Position numbers and translations under genes: made by a program
Notes under the pieces: generated by a model
What the model was told of the DNA's origin: nothing
The model's input: only the letters and a program-made list of their open reading frames with translations
Databases searched by the model: none
Assembly (NCBI RefSeq): GCF_011516635.5
Contig: NZ_CP096255.1
Location: forward strand, 9,807,501-9,871,500
Length of the DNA: 64,000 nt
Source: Bradyrhizobium barranii subsp. apii
GTDB taxonomy: Bacteria; Pseudomonadota; Alphaproteobacteria; Rhizobiales; Xanthobacteraceae
Direction: 5' to 3'
Shown: in pieces, positions 55,320 to 64,000 of the stretch
How the letters are laid out: the number at the start of each line of letters is the position of its first letter
Position numbering within the stretch: the stretch's first letter is position 1

Positions 55320-56291
55320 CTAGTTCGTCGGCAGCGGGACCTGGTCGTCGATCAGGGCATCCAGCGTGGCCTTCACGTCGACCTTGGCGTCGACGACGCC
55401 GGCCTGCTGCAGGGCAAGGCCGGCGGCGAGGATCGACTCGCGCTGGGGTGCGCCGATGCGGCTGTGGGTGAGCTCGGTGCGCTCCTTGAGCTGCTTGTCG
55501 ACGACCGCGTCCGGCAGCTTGGTCACGGCGATGAAGGTCTTCTTCAGGTCGTCGTAATTCGCCAGCGAATATTTGCGGGCCTCTTCATACACCGCGAGCA
55601 CGCGGCGGGCGGCGTCCGGATAGTCCTTCAAGAACTGCTCGCGCACATTGAGGATGCCCCAGGTGTTGGCATCCGCCTTGCGATAAAACAGTTTTGCACC
55701 TTCCTCGACCTCGGCCTGCGCCATCATCGGATCGAGGCCGGCCCAGGCGTCGACGTCGCCGCGGATCAGCGCGGTCTTGCCGTCGGCGTGCTGGAGCAGC
55801 ACCGGCGTGATGTCCTTCTCAGTCAGGCCTGCACCGAGCAGCGCGCGCACAAGGAAGATGTGCGGATCGGTGCCGCGCGTCACCGCGACGCGCTTGCCCT
55901 TGAGATCAGCAACGCTCGCGATCTTGGAATCCTTTGATGTCACCAGCGCCGTCCATTCGGGACGCGAATAGACGTAGATCGACTTGATGGGGTTCCCGTT
56001 GATCTTCGCCACCAGCGCCGCCGAGCCCGCGGTCGAGCCGAAATCGATCGAGCCGGCGTTGAGGAATTCGAGCGCCTTGTTGGAGCCAGCCGACTGCACC
56101 CAAATGATGCTGATGCCGTCCTTGGCGAACTCCTTCTCCAGCAGACCCTTCTGCTTCAGGACCATCGACACCGGATTGTAGGTCGCCCAGTCGATGCGGA
56201 TTTCCTTGAGCGGATCCGCCGCCCGTGCCGCGGGGGTCATGGCGAGCGCAACAGCCCCCGCCAACAGAATGCGTCGTGTAATCCCGGTCAT
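55320..56291 (-). CDS. ssuA: Periplasmic aliphatic-sulfonate-type substrate-binding protein
   Basis: A 323-residue NMT1/SsuA-fold binding protein. Signal peptide about 1-24 (MTGITRRILLAGAVALAM, cleavage after ARA). DWATYNPVSMVLKQKG and SAGSNKALEFLNAGSIDFG are typical of sulfonate/taurine/nitrate binding proteins. The ATG 56291 has GAGGAGG seven to eight bases upstream and is preferred over 56315. Upstream part of the ssuACB-type operon. Exact ligand unknown. Confidence 0.87.
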   Translation of the reverse strand: MTGITRRILLAGAVALAMTPAARAADPLKEIRIDWATYNPVSMVLKQKGLLEKEFAKDGISIIWVQSAGSNKALEFLNAGSIDFGSTAGSAALVAKINGNPIKSIYVYSRPEWTALVTSKDSKIASVADLKGKRVAVTRGTDPHIFLVRALLGAGLTEKDITPVLLQHADGKTALIRGDVDAWAGLDPMMAQAEVEEGAKLFYRKADANTWGILNVREQFLKDYPDAARRVLAVYEEARKYSLANYDDLKKTFIAVTKLPDAVVDKQLKERTELTHSRIGAPQRESILAAGLALQQAGVVDAKVDVKATLDALIDDQVPLPTN

Positions 56292-56479
56292 GCCCAGCCT
56301 CCTCAAAAACTTCATTGTTTTTCAATGAGTTATTTCTAGAGGTCAACGAGAAAATCGCTATCCCGAAAGCCCCTCGGCCGAGAACGATTTTGCCCGAGGC
56401 CGGCCTTTTCCAGCATGGAACGACTATTGCCAGAGAATGGCGGGTGACAGCGCCTGTCACCTCTTATATCCGGTGAGAC

Positions 56480-59269
56480 ATGGACAGCGTCGCGACTGAG
56501 CACAAGCCAGAGGTGGACGATCGCTTCGACACCGCGCGGATCACCGCCGCGGTCGATGCGCTTGCCGAGAAGCATCAGGGACGTGAGGACACGTTCCGCA
56601 CGGCCATGGCGCAAATGCTGAAGGCCGAGCTGATCGCAGCGCGCGCCGCGGCGCAGGCGATCCTGCTGAAGGACCGTCACGGCCGGCGCTGCGCCGAGCG
56701 GCTGTGCCACGTGCAGGACGAGATCATCCGCATCCTGTATTCGGCGGCGACCCGGCATCTCTACCGCTCGCCGATCCCGAGCGGCGCGGAGCGCATGGCG
56801 GTGGTCGCGACCGGCGGCTATGGCCGCGGCCTGATGGCACCGGAATCCGACATCGATCTCCTGTTCATCCTGCCCTACAAGCAGACCGCCTGGGGTGAGC
56901 AGGTGGCTGAGGCTATTCTCTACTGTCTCTGGGACATGGGGCTGAAGGTCGGGCACGCCACGCGCTCGGTCGATGAATCGATCCGGCAGGCGCGCGGCGA
57001 CATGACCATCCGCACCGCGATCCTGGAAACGCGCTTCCTGACCGGCGACCAGCCGCTCTATGACGAACTGGTCGCGCGCTTCGACAAGGACGTGGTGCAG
57101 GGCACGGCGTCCGAATTCGTCACCGCAAAGCTCGCCGAGCGCGAGGAGCGCCACCGCCGCGGCGGCCAGTCGCGCTACCTGGTCGAGCCCAACGTCAAGG
57201 ACGGCAAGGGCGCCTTGCGCGACCTGCACACGCTGTTCTGGATCGCCAAATACGTCTACCGCGTCCGTGATACCGACGAGCTGGTCGAGCGCGGCGTGTT
57301 CGACGCGCAGGAATACCGCACCTTCCGCCGCTGCGCCGACTTCCTCTGGTCGGTGCGCTGCAATCTGCACTTCTACTCCGGCCGCGCGGAGGAGCGCCTC
57401 TCCTTCGATCTCCAGCGCGAGATCGCGGTCCGGCTCGGCTACACCTCGCATCCCGGCATGCAGGACGTCGAGCGCTTCATGAAGCACTACTTCCTGGTCG
57501 CCAAGGAAGTCGGCAACCTCACCGCCATCCTCTGCGCCAAGCTCGAGGACCAGCAGGCCAAGCCCGCGCCGGTGCTGAGCCGGATGATGGCGCGGCTGCG
57601 CCCCGCGCCCGCGAAGCGCCGCGTCCCCGACAGCGACGACTTCCTCGTCGACAACAACCGCATCAACGTCGCCGCGCCCGACGTGTTCAAGCACGATCCG
57701 GTCAATTTGATCCGGATCTTCCGTCTGGCGCAGAAGAACAACCTCGCCTTCCATCCGGACGCGATGCGCGACGTGACGCGCTCGCTCGGACTGATCAACG
57801 CGCAGCTGCGCGAGAACCCGGAAGCGAACCGGCTGTTCATGGAGATCCTGACCTCCGACAACGCCGAGATCGTGCTGCGGCGGATGAACGAGACCGGCGT
57901 GCTCGGCCATTTCATCCGCGCCTTCGGCAAGATCGTCTCGATGATGCAGTTCAACATGTATCATCACTACACCGTCGACGAGCATCTGATCCGCTGCGTC
58001 GGCTTCCTGCAGGACATCGAGCGCGGCGGCATCGAGGAGTTCACGGTCGCCAGCGATCTCTTCCGCAAGATCCGGCCCGAGCACCGTGCGGTGATCTACA
58101 TCACGACGCTGTTGCACGACATCGCCAAGGGACGGCCGGAGGATCACTCGATCGCGGGCGCCAAGGTGGCGCGCCGGCTGTGCCCGCGGCTCGGCTTCAG
58201 CGCGGCCGACACCGAGCTCGTGGCCTGGCTGATCGAGGAGCATCTGACGATGTCCACGGTCGCGCAGTCGCGCGACCTCTCCGACCGCAAGACCATCGAG
58301 AATTTCGCCGCCGTGGTGCAGTCGGTCGAGCAGATGAAATTGCTCACGATCCTGACCACCGCCGACATCCGCGGCGTCGGCCCGGGCGTGTGGAACGGCT
58401 GGAAGGCGCAGCTGCTGCGCTCTCTCTATTATGAAACCGAACCGGTGCTGACCGGCGGCTTCTCGGAAGTCGACCGCGGCAAGCGCCTCACGGCCGCCTA
58501 CGCCGAATTCCGCATGGCCTTCGCCGAGTGGCCGGCGGACGAGCTCGATGCCTATATCGGCCGGCACTATCCCGCCTATTGGCTCAAGGTCGAGCTGCCG
58601 CGAAAGATCCGCCATGCCCGCTTCGTCCGCTCCAGCGAACAGGCCGGCCACAAGCTCGCGATCAATGTCGGCTTCGACGAGGTGCGCGGCGTCACCGAGC
58701 TCACGATCTTCGCCGCCGACCATCCCTGGCTGCTCTCGATCATCGCCGGCGCCTGCGCCTCGGCCGGCGCCAACATCGTCGACGCGCAGATCTACACCAC
58801 GACCGACGGCCGCGCGCTCGACACGATCTCGATCTCCAGGGAATACGATCGCGACGAGGACGAGGGAAGGCGCGCCACGCGCATCGGCGAGATGATCGAG
58901 GACGTGCTGGAAGGCAAGCTGCGGCTGCCCGAAGTGGTGGCGCGGCGCACCGTGCGCAGCAAGGCGCGGCCTTTCACGATCGAGCCGGAAGTGACCATTA
59001 ACAACCAATGGTCCGACCGCTACACGGTGATCGAGATGTCCGGCCTCGACCGCCCCGGCCTGCTCTACGAGCTGACCACCGCGATCTCGAAGCTCAACCT
59101 CAACATCGCCTCGGCCCATGTCGCGACCTTCGGCGAGCGTGCCCGCGACGTGTTCTACGTCACCGACCTCCTGGGCGCGCAGATCAACGCGCCGACGCGC
59201 CAGTCCGCAATCAAGAGCGCGCTGACCCACGTGATGGCCGGCGACAAGGCGGTGCAGCCGGCGGCGTGA
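56480..59269 (+). CDS. glnD: [Protein-PII] uridylyltransferase / uridylyl-removing enzyme
   Basis: Bifunctional nitrogen sensor that uridylylates PII proteins under nitrogen limitation and removes UMP under excess. 929 residues. Nucleotidyltransferase motif GGYGRGLMAPESDIDLL near 114, the HD hydrolase with LLHDIAKGRPEDHS near 540, and two C-terminal ACT domains (about 725-800 and 845-915) that bind glutamine. Start ATG 56480. In rhizobia it links to glutamine synthetase and nitrogen-fixation control. Complete. Confidence 0.97.
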   Translation: MDSVATEHKPEVDDRFDTARITAAVDALAEKHQGREDTFRTAMAQMLKAELIAARAAAQAILLKDRHGRRCAERLCHVQDEIIRILYSAATRHLYRSPIPSGAERMAVVATGGYGRGLMAPESDIDLLFILPYKQTAWGEQVAEAILYCLWDMGLKVGHATRSVDESIRQARGDMTIRTAILETRFLTGDQPLYDELVARFDKDVVQGTASEFVTAKLAEREERHRRGGQSRYLVEPNVKDGKGALRDLHTLFWIAKYVYRVRDTDELVERGVFDAQEYRTFRRCADFLWSVRCNLHFYSGRAEERLSFDLQREIAVRLGYTSHPGMQDVERFMKHYFLVAKEVGNLTAILCAKLEDQQAKPAPVLSRMMARLRPAPAKRRVPDSDDFLVDNNRINVAAPDVFKHDPVNLIRIFRLAQKNNLAFHPDAMRDVTRSLGLINAQLRENPEANRLFMEILTSDNAEIVLRRMNETGVLGHFIRAFGKIVSMMQFNMYHHYTVDEHLIRCVGFLQDIERGGIEEFTVASDLFRKIRPEHRAVIYITTLLHDIAKGRPEDHSIAGAKVARRLCPRLGFSAADTELVAWLIEEHLTMSTVAQSRDLSDRKTIENFAAVVQSVEQMKLLTILTTADIRGVGPGVWNGWKAQLLRSLYYETEPVLTGGFSEVDRGKRLTAAYAEFRMAFAEWPADELDAYIGRHYPAYWLKVELPRKIRHARFVRSSEQAGHKLAINVGFDEVRGVTELTIFAADHPWLLSIIAGACASAGANIVDAQIYTTTDGRALDTISISREYDRDEDEGRRATRIGEMIEDVLEGKLRLPEVVARRTVRSKARPFTIEPEVTINNQWSDRYTVIEMSGLDRPGLLYELTTAISKLNLNIASAHVATFGERARDVFYVTDLLGAQINAPTRQSAIKSALTHVMAGDKAVQPAA

Positions 59270-59277
59270 GGAGAGAG

Positions 59278-59808
59278 CTAAATCTCTACCCCCTCATGCC
59301 GCAGCAGCCAGCGCTTCCGCTCGAGCCCGCCGCCATATTTCACCAGCGAGCCATCCGCGCCGATCAGGCGGTGACAGGGCAGCACCACGCTGATCGGGTT
59401 TGAGCCGTTGGCATGGCCGACGGCACGAATGGCTTTGGGCATATCGATCCTTGCGGCCATCGCGCCATAGCTCATCGTGGTACCGGCAGGAATTTGCGCG
59501 AGCGCCGTCCAGACCCTTTGCTGGAAAGGCGTGCCGGCGATGCGCCATGCGACGCGCGAGAGCTGGCCGAGATCGCCTTCGAAATAACCCGACAGCGCCG
59601 TCCGCATCTCCGTCGGCGCAGGCAGATCGCTCAGATCCACGGCGCCGTATTGCAGGCGCAACAGCTCGCGCATGCGGTGCTCGTAGTCTTCCCAGTCGAG
59701 CGCACGCAAGGCGCCCTCGGCATCGGTGACGAGCAGCGCGATCCCGATCGGCGTCGTCAGGCGATCGAGGCCGAATCGTTCAGCCGGTTTGGTTGATCGA
59801 GCGGGCAT
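59278..59808 (-). CDS. ogt: Methylated-DNA-[protein]-cysteine S-methyltransferase
   Basis: Suicide repair protein that removes O6-alkyl groups from guanine. 176 residues. The active-site cysteine is in VLPCHRLIG near residue 143, preceded by TPFQQRVWTALAQIP and the recognition-helix pattern AVGHANGSNPI. No N-terminal Ada domain, so Ogt-type. ATG 59808 (MPARS) is preferred to the further upstream ATG 59832. Convergent with glnD. Confidence 0.92.
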   Translation of the reverse strand: MPARSTKPAERFGLDRLTTPIGIALLVTDAEGALRALDWEDYEHRMRELLRLQYGAVDLSDLPAPTEMRTALSGYFEGDLGQLSRVAWRIAGTPFQQRVWTALAQIPAGTTMSYGAMAARIDMPKAIRAVGHANGSNPISVVLPCHRLIGADGSLVKYGGGLERKRWLLRHEGVEI

Positions 59809-59899
59809 TGCGACACCAGGCCATCGAAACACGCCATCGCACTTGCCATGCCGGCCGTGCTAACGTCCACCCGAAAGCTGACGCTTTGGGGGGCTCAAC

Positions 59900-60262
59900 T
59901 TGATTCTGATCACCAATGTCCTGGTGGCGCTGGTCGCCGCACTGCACGCCTACTTCCTGATCCTGGAGATGTTTCTCTGGGACAAGCCGCTTGGCTTGAA
60001 GACATTCCGCAATACGCCTGAAAAGGCCGAGATCACGAAGGTGCTGGCGGCCAACCAAGGGCTCTATAACGGCTTCCTCGCCGCCGGCCTGATCTGGGGC
60101 CTCGTCCACGGCAACCCGGCCTTCGCATTCCAGATCAAGGCATTCTTCCTGCTCTGCGTGATCGTGGCCGGCGTCTACGGCGCGGCGACCGTCAGCACCC
60201 GCATCCTGCTCGTGCAGGCGCTGCCGGCGGCGATCGCACTGGTTGCACTGTTTCTGACCTGA
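59900..60262 (+). CDS. DUF1304 family membrane protein
   Basis: A 120-residue membrane protein with four helices (about 1-23, 48-65, 72-95, 98-118) and the family motifs HAYFLILEMFLW and NQGLYNGFLAAGL. The start is a TTG preceded by GGGGGG. Function of the family is unknown. Confidence 0.87.
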   Translation: MILITNVLVALVAALHAYFLILEMFLWDKPLGLKTFRNTPEKAEITKVLAANQGLYNGFLAAGLIWGLVHGNPAFAFQIKAFFLLCVIVAGVYGAATVSTRILLVQALPAAIALVALFLT

Positions 60263-60409
60263 TTCTCGTGACCTGAGACGCTACGGCGCAGCGTCGCGAT
60301 CCTTGCGCGGCGCCGGACCTTCCTCCACACTCTCCGGCAGCGATGGCGACCGTTGCAATCAACGGGAAAAGACCGTCGACCGGAAATTCCGTCAGGAGGA
60401 ACAACCAAG

Positions 60410-61636
60410 ATGAACAATCGCAGAGCCTTCATAGCTGCCACGGCGGCGCTCGCCTTCGCGTTCTCCGCCAGCCAAGCCCTCGCCCAGAAGAAATATGACA
60501 CCGGCGCGAGCGACACCGAGATCAAGATCGGCCAGACCGTGCCGTTCTCCGGCGCCTATTCCGTCTACGCCAATATCGGCAAGACCCAGGCCGCCTACTT
60601 CAAGATGATCAACGATCAGGGCGGCATCAACGGCCGCAAGATCAATCTGATCCAGTATGACGATGCCTATTCGCCGCCGAAGACGGTCGAGCAGGTGCGC
60701 AAGCTCGTCGAAGGCGACGAGGTGCTGTTCACCTTCCAGATCATCGGCACGGCCGCGAACGCCGCCGTGCAGAAATATCTCAACGGCAAGAAGATCCCGC
60801 AGCTGCTGGCCTCCACCGGCGCCGCACGCTTCAACGATCCGCAGAACTATCCCTGGACCATCGCCTACAATCCCAACTACGTGTCCGAGGGACGCATCTA
60901 CGCCAAGTACATTCTCGCCAATCATCCCAATGCCAAGATCGGCGTGCTCTACCAGAACGACGACATGGGCCGCGACTATCTCGCCGGCCTCAAGAGCGGC
61001 CTCGGCGAAAAGGCAGCCAAGATGATCGTCGGCGAGGTGTCCTACGAGGTCACCGACCCGACCGTCGACTCGCAGGTGGTCAAGCTGAAGTCGCTCGGCG
61101 CCGATCTTTTCTACGATGCGTCGACGCCGAAATTCGCGGCGCAGGCCATCAAGAAGGTGGCCGAGCTCGGCTGGACGCCGGTGCACATCCTCGACATCAA
61201 TGCGAGCCCGATCTCGGCGACGCTGAAGCCGGCCGGCCTCGACATCTCCAAGGGCATCATCTCGACCCAATACGGCAAGGAGCCGAGCGATCCGCAGTGG
61301 AAGGACGATCCGGGCGTGAAAGCGTTCTTCGCCTTCATGGACAAGTATTTCCCCGAAGGCGACAAGCTCAACACGGTCAACACCTATGCTTATTCGGTCG
61401 CCGAGTTGCTGACGCAGGTGCTGAAACAGTGCGGCGACGACCTGTCGCGTGAGAACGTGATGAAGCAGGTCGCCAACATCAAGGACTTCACCCCGAGCTT
61501 CGCGCTGCCCGGCATCAAGATCAACACCGGACCGAACGATTATCGCGTCAACAAGCAGATGCAGATGATGAAGTTCAACGGCGAGCGTTGGGAGCTGTTC
61601 GGCCCGATCATCGAGGACAACGGCCCGGCGGGTTAG
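60410..61636 (+). CDS. Branched-chain amino acid ABC transporter binding protein (paralogue 1)
   Basis: A 408-residue periplasmic LivJ/LivK-like type I binding protein. Signal peptide about 1-25 (MNNRRAFIAATAALAF ... QALA). Ligand-binding pattern DTEIKIGQTVPFSGAYSVY and DAYSPPKTVEQVRKLVE. The ATG 60410 follows a clear AGGAGG. The frame is open further upstream but without family sequence. No permease or ATPase follows, so it probably serves a transporter encoded elsewhere. Paralogue of the next gene. Confidence 0.88.
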   Translation: MNNRRAFIAATAALAFAFSASQALAQKKYDTGASDTEIKIGQTVPFSGAYSVYANIGKTQAAYFKMINDQGGINGRKINLIQYDDAYSPPKTVEQVRKLVEGDEVLFTFQIIGTAANAAVQKYLNGKKIPQLLASTGAARFNDPQNYPWTIAYNPNYVSEGRIYAKYILANHPNAKIGVLYQNDDMGRDYLAGLKSGLGEKAAKMIVGEVSYEVTDPTVDSQVVKLKSLGADLFYDASTPKFAAQAIKKVAELGWTPVHILDINASPISATLKPAGLDISKGIISTQYGKEPSDPQWKDDPGVKAFFAFMDKYFPEGDKLNTVNTYAYSVAELLTQVLKQCGDDLSRENVMKQVANIKDFTPSFALPGIKINTGPNDYRVNKQMQMMKFNGERWELFGPIIEDNGPAG

Positions 61637-61643
61637 TAACTGC

Positions 61644-61784
61644 GTAGGGTGGATTAGCCCTGCAGATGCGCAAAGCGCATCTGCTCGGCGTAATCCACCT
61701 CTTCGACATCCGCGGCAACAGAAGTGGTGGGTTACGCCTGGCGGACTGCGCTTCGCGCAGCCGCAAGGCTGACCCACCCTACGA
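61644..61784. repeat. Inverted repeat with GTAGGGTGG arms
   Basis: GTAGGGTGGATTAG ... GGCGTAATCCACC and GTGGGTTACGCC ... CCCACCCTAC form two opposed hairpins, with internal GATGCGCAAAGCGCATC and CTGCGCTTCGCGCAG hairpins. Lies between the two paralogous binding-protein genes. Confidence 0.8.
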
Positions 61785-61909
61785 ACTGCGCGTCTCCACC
61801 CACCTTGCGTTGCAGCAACGCCTCATCCACAATCGCCCTCAGCGGTGACGTCCTGTGCGCAAGAGCACCCGGGCAGATCATCGACAATAACAAACCGAGG
61901 AAATTGCGA

Positions 61910-63136
61910 ATGAGGAATGGAATGCTGCATCTGGCCACGGCAACGGCGCTGGCCCTGGCGCTGTCCGTCTCTGCGGCCAATGCCCAGAAAAAATATGATC
62001 CGGGCGCCAGCGACACCGAGATCAAGGTCGGCCAGACCATGCCGTTTTCGGGACCGGCGTCGGCCTATTCGTCGATCGGCAAGACCCAGGCCGCCTATTT
62101 CAAGATGATCAACGACCAGGGCGGCGTCAACGGTCGCAAGATCAATCTGATCCAGTATGACGACGCCTACTCGCCGCCGAAAGCCGTGGAGCAGATCCGC
62201 AAGCTCGTCGAGAGCGACGAGGTGTTGCTGACCTTCCAGATCATCGGCACGCCGGTGAACGCGGCGGTGCAGAAATATCTCAATTCCAAGAAGGTGCCGC
62301 AGTTGTTCGCGGCCACCGGCGCATCGCGGTTCACCGATCCGAAGAACTTCCCGTGGACCATGGGCTTCAATCCCAACTACTTCGTCGAAGGCCGCATCTA
62401 CGGCCAGTACATTCTGAAGGAGCATCCCAACGCCAAGATCGGCGTGCTCTATCAGAACGACGACCTCGGCAAGGACTATCTGAACGGCATCAAGGCCGGC
62501 CTCGGCGACAAGGCCGCCAAGATGATCGTGACCGAAGCCTCCTACGAAGTCTCCGATCCGACCGTCGATTCGCAGGTCCTCAAGATCAAGGACGCCGGCG
62601 CCGATCTGTTCTTCAGCGCCACCACGCCGAAGCAGGCCGCACAAGCGATCAAGAAGATCGCCGAGATGGGCTGGCATCCGGTGCAGATCGTCGACATCAA
62701 CGCCACCTCGGTCGGCGCGGTGCTGAAGCCGGCCGGCCTCGATGCCGCCAAGGGCTTGATCAGCGTCAACTACGGCAAGGAACCGCTCGATCCGACCTGG
62801 AAGGACGATGCCGGCCTGAAGAGGTATTTCGACTTCATGGCGAAGTACTATCCGGACGGCGACAAGGACTCGAACTTCAACACCTACGGCTACAGCACGG
62901 CGCAGCTGCTGGTCCATGTGCTGAAGCAGTGCGGCGACGACCTGACGCGCGAGAACGTCATGAAGCAGGCCGCGTCGCTGAAGGACGTCGTCAGCGACAG
63001 CGCGCTGCCCGGTATCAAGGCCAACACCTCGGCGACCGACTACCGCGTCAACAAGCAACTTCAGATGATGAAATTCAACGGTGAGCGCTGGGAGCTGTTC
63101 GGCCCGATCCTGGAGGATGCCGGCCCGATCGATTAG
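61910..63136 (+). CDS. Branched-chain amino acid ABC transporter binding protein (paralogue 2)
   Basis: A 408-residue periplasmic binding protein, aligning with paralogue 1 over its whole length with long identical stretches (GKTQAAYFKMINDQGG, NGRKINLIQYDDAYSPPK). Signal peptide about 1-25 ending ANA. ATG 61910 follows CGAGG nine bases upstream. The pair is a tandem duplication separated by a repeat element. Possible divergent ligands are suggested by differences around residues 115-130. Confidence 0.88.
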   Translation: MRNGMLHLATATALALALSVSAANAQKKYDPGASDTEIKVGQTMPFSGPASAYSSIGKTQAAYFKMINDQGGVNGRKINLIQYDDAYSPPKAVEQIRKLVESDEVLLTFQIIGTPVNAAVQKYLNSKKVPQLFAATGASRFTDPKNFPWTMGFNPNYFVEGRIYGQYILKEHPNAKIGVLYQNDDLGKDYLNGIKAGLGDKAAKMIVTEASYEVSDPTVDSQVLKIKDAGADLFFSATTPKQAAQAIKKIAEMGWHPVQIVDINATSVGAVLKPAGLDAAKGLISVNYGKEPLDPTWKDDAGLKRYFDFMAKYYPDGDKDSNFNTYGYSTAQLLVHVLKQCGDDLTRENVMKQAASLKDVVSDSALPGIKANTSATDYRVNKQLQMMKFNGERWELFGPILEDAGPID

Positions 63137-63161
63137 TTCTCGGAAACAACTGCCTCAACGA

Positions 63162-63287
63162 CGTCATGCCCGGGCTTGTCCCGCCTGCGCGGCCGAAGCC
63201 GCTTCGGCGCGGCGAAGGCCCGGGCATCCACGTTCTTGGAGCGGCAAGTCAAAGGCGTGGATGGCCGGGTCAAGCCCGGCCATGACG
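63162..63287. repeat. Two-armed palindromic repeat (cgtcatg family) with an insertion
   Basis: Arms CGTCATGCCCGGGCTTGTCCC and GGCCGGGTCAAGCCCGGCCATGACG as in the other copies, but the left arm carries about 40 extra bases (CGCCTGCGCGGCCGAAGCCGC), itself a hairpin. Confidence 0.75.
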
Positions 63288-63313
63288 ATGGAAAAAGATT
63301 CGCCCGACGGCAT

Positions 63314-63739
63314 TCAGGTGGGTATCTCTCCAAAGTTCTTGCCCACCGGCAGCACCGCGTGCCGGATCAGCCGTGAATCCTCCACCGCGGCCTGCCGATG
63401 CTTCACCGCTTCGCGATAGACGGGATCGCGGATCATCTCGACGAAGGCGGCGACGCTTGGATATTCGGCGATGAAGCAATGGTCCCAGCGCTCCTCTTGC
63501 GGGCCGATCAGCATCAGCTCGAATTTGCCCTGCCAGACGATGCGGCCGCCGAGGCGCTCGAACACCGGGCCGCTCTCGCGGCCATAGGCGGCATAGGCTT
63601 CCGCGCCGCTCGCCTTGCGGCCGTCGGGATAGGCCGCCTCTTCGCGCAAGCGCACGAGGTTCAGCATGTGGATCGGGCCGGGACGGTCGTTGTCCCGGAA
63701 CTGCGCAAAAATCTCCTTGCTCGGATCGATATGGCCCAT
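63314..63739 (-). CDS. DUF1330 family protein
   Basis: A 141-residue dimeric alpha-beta-barrel-type protein. Motifs PIHMLNLVRLRE and AYAAYGRES and the C-terminal FIAEYPSVAAFVEMIRDPVYREAVKHR are typical of DUF1330. No enzymatic role is established for the family. Stands alone. Confidence 0.84.
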   Translation of the reverse strand: MGHIDPSKEIFAQFRDNDRPGPIHMLNLVRLREEAAYPDGRKASGAEAYAAYGRESGPVFERLGGRIVWQGKFELMLIGPQEERWDHCFIAEYPSVAAFVEMIRDPVYREAVKHRQAAVEDSRLIRHAVLPVGKNFGEIPT

Positions 63740-63907
63740 GCCGGTTCCCTCTTGTTTTATGCGGGCGATCCTAGCTCTGCCGCCTGGCGAGCGGAACTGC
63801 GGCAGGCGAATGCCGCACCTCCTAATCGCGCGTTAAGCTCTGGGTAACCGGGCCTTAAACAGCGACCGGTAGCGTGCGGCGGGGCGGGCTGACCGGGCGT
63901 TTTGCGT

Positions 63908-64000
63908 ATGGCGTGGGGAAAGAAAAAGGGTGGGCGGAAGGAGCCGTTGATCGGCTTGCCTGCTGCGCTCGCCGATCTGCGCCTGACCGCGGCCGACCGC
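63908..64000 (+). CDS. Start of a gene, possibly a penicillin-binding protein (cut by window end)
   Basis: 31 codons, beginning MAWGKKKGGRKEPLIGLPAA. The basic, Gly/Lys-rich N-terminus recalls the cytoplasmic tail of bradyrhizobial class A penicillin-binding proteins, but this is recollection and the diagnostic domains are outside the window. No good ribosome site is visible. Confidence 0.45.
   Translation, partial: MAWGKKKGGRKEPLIGLPAALADLRLTAADR

Noticed and set aside
56336..59230. Very long minus-strand ORF (964 codons) opposite glnD
   Set aside because: Antisense shadow of a GC-rich gene. The composition is Arg/Asp/His-rich with no family motif, while the plus strand encodes a complete GlnD.

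Overview
The window is a chromosomal segment of a high-GC alphaproteobacterium, most likely Bradyrhizobium or a close relative. This rests on the gene repertoire, the GC-rich codon use, and many short palindromic intergenic repeats whose accidental reading frames encode peptides of the MAGLVPAIH type. The assignment comes from recognition of the genes, not from a database search.

Layout. (1) 1-12.9 kb is housekeeping. It holds the 3' part of truA and a small GIY-YIG protein, then a long leftward series: dapE, a DUF805 protein, dapD, a HAD nucleotidase, a secreted DUF1036 protein, argB, a DUF423 protein, engB, yidC, rnpA and rpmH. A rightward HAMP-type histidine kinase follows. (2) 13.06-29.9 kb is a genomic island abutting the 3' end of a tRNA-Arg(ACG) gene. 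It starts with a tyrosine integrase and carries a zinc-ribbon transposase-like protein, two small unknown proteins and an SF2-helicase-like ATPase. It also holds two apparently identical, oppositely oriented 936-bp IS5-family elements, a third IS5-family element interrupted by an IS256-family element, a second tyrosine recombinase, and a decaying type I restriction-modification locus (frameshifted hsdR, intact hsdM, hsdS cut off by an IS). (3) 29.96-32.6 kb encodes a secreted caspase-like protein with six about 57-residue repeats and a formylglycine-generating-enzyme-type C-terminus.

(4) 32.7-42 kb holds a TauD-like dioxygenase, ispG with a clear terminator, a frameshifted EamA transporter, zur, a marR-emrA-emrB-type efflux operon with a palindrome upstream, an APH-fold kinase and a chemoreceptor remnant. 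(5) 42.2-45.9 kb is an aromatic-degradation cluster on the minus strand: pcaG, pcaH, an intradiol (hydroxyquinol-type) dioxygenase and a frameshifted pcaF-type thiolase. (6) 46-64 kb holds mutS, a triple-PAS chemoreceptor, a GrlR-like protein, a membrane protein, an OsmC protein, an ssuACB-type ABC transporter, glnD, ogt, a DUF1304 protein, two paralogous branched-chain amino acid binding proteins, a DUF1330 protein and the first codons of a gene that may be a penicillin-binding protein.

The parts that deserve most attention are the island core (integrase, zinc-ribbon protein, hairpin-rich leader, small acidic protein, small basic protein, helicase), the dif-like inverted repeat in front of the second recombinase, the nested insertion sequences with intact target duplications, and the caspase/repeat/FGE fusion. 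Three single-base frameshifts in otherwise well-preserved genes may be real decay or assembly errors. No CRISPR array, rRNA or convincing second attachment site was seen.
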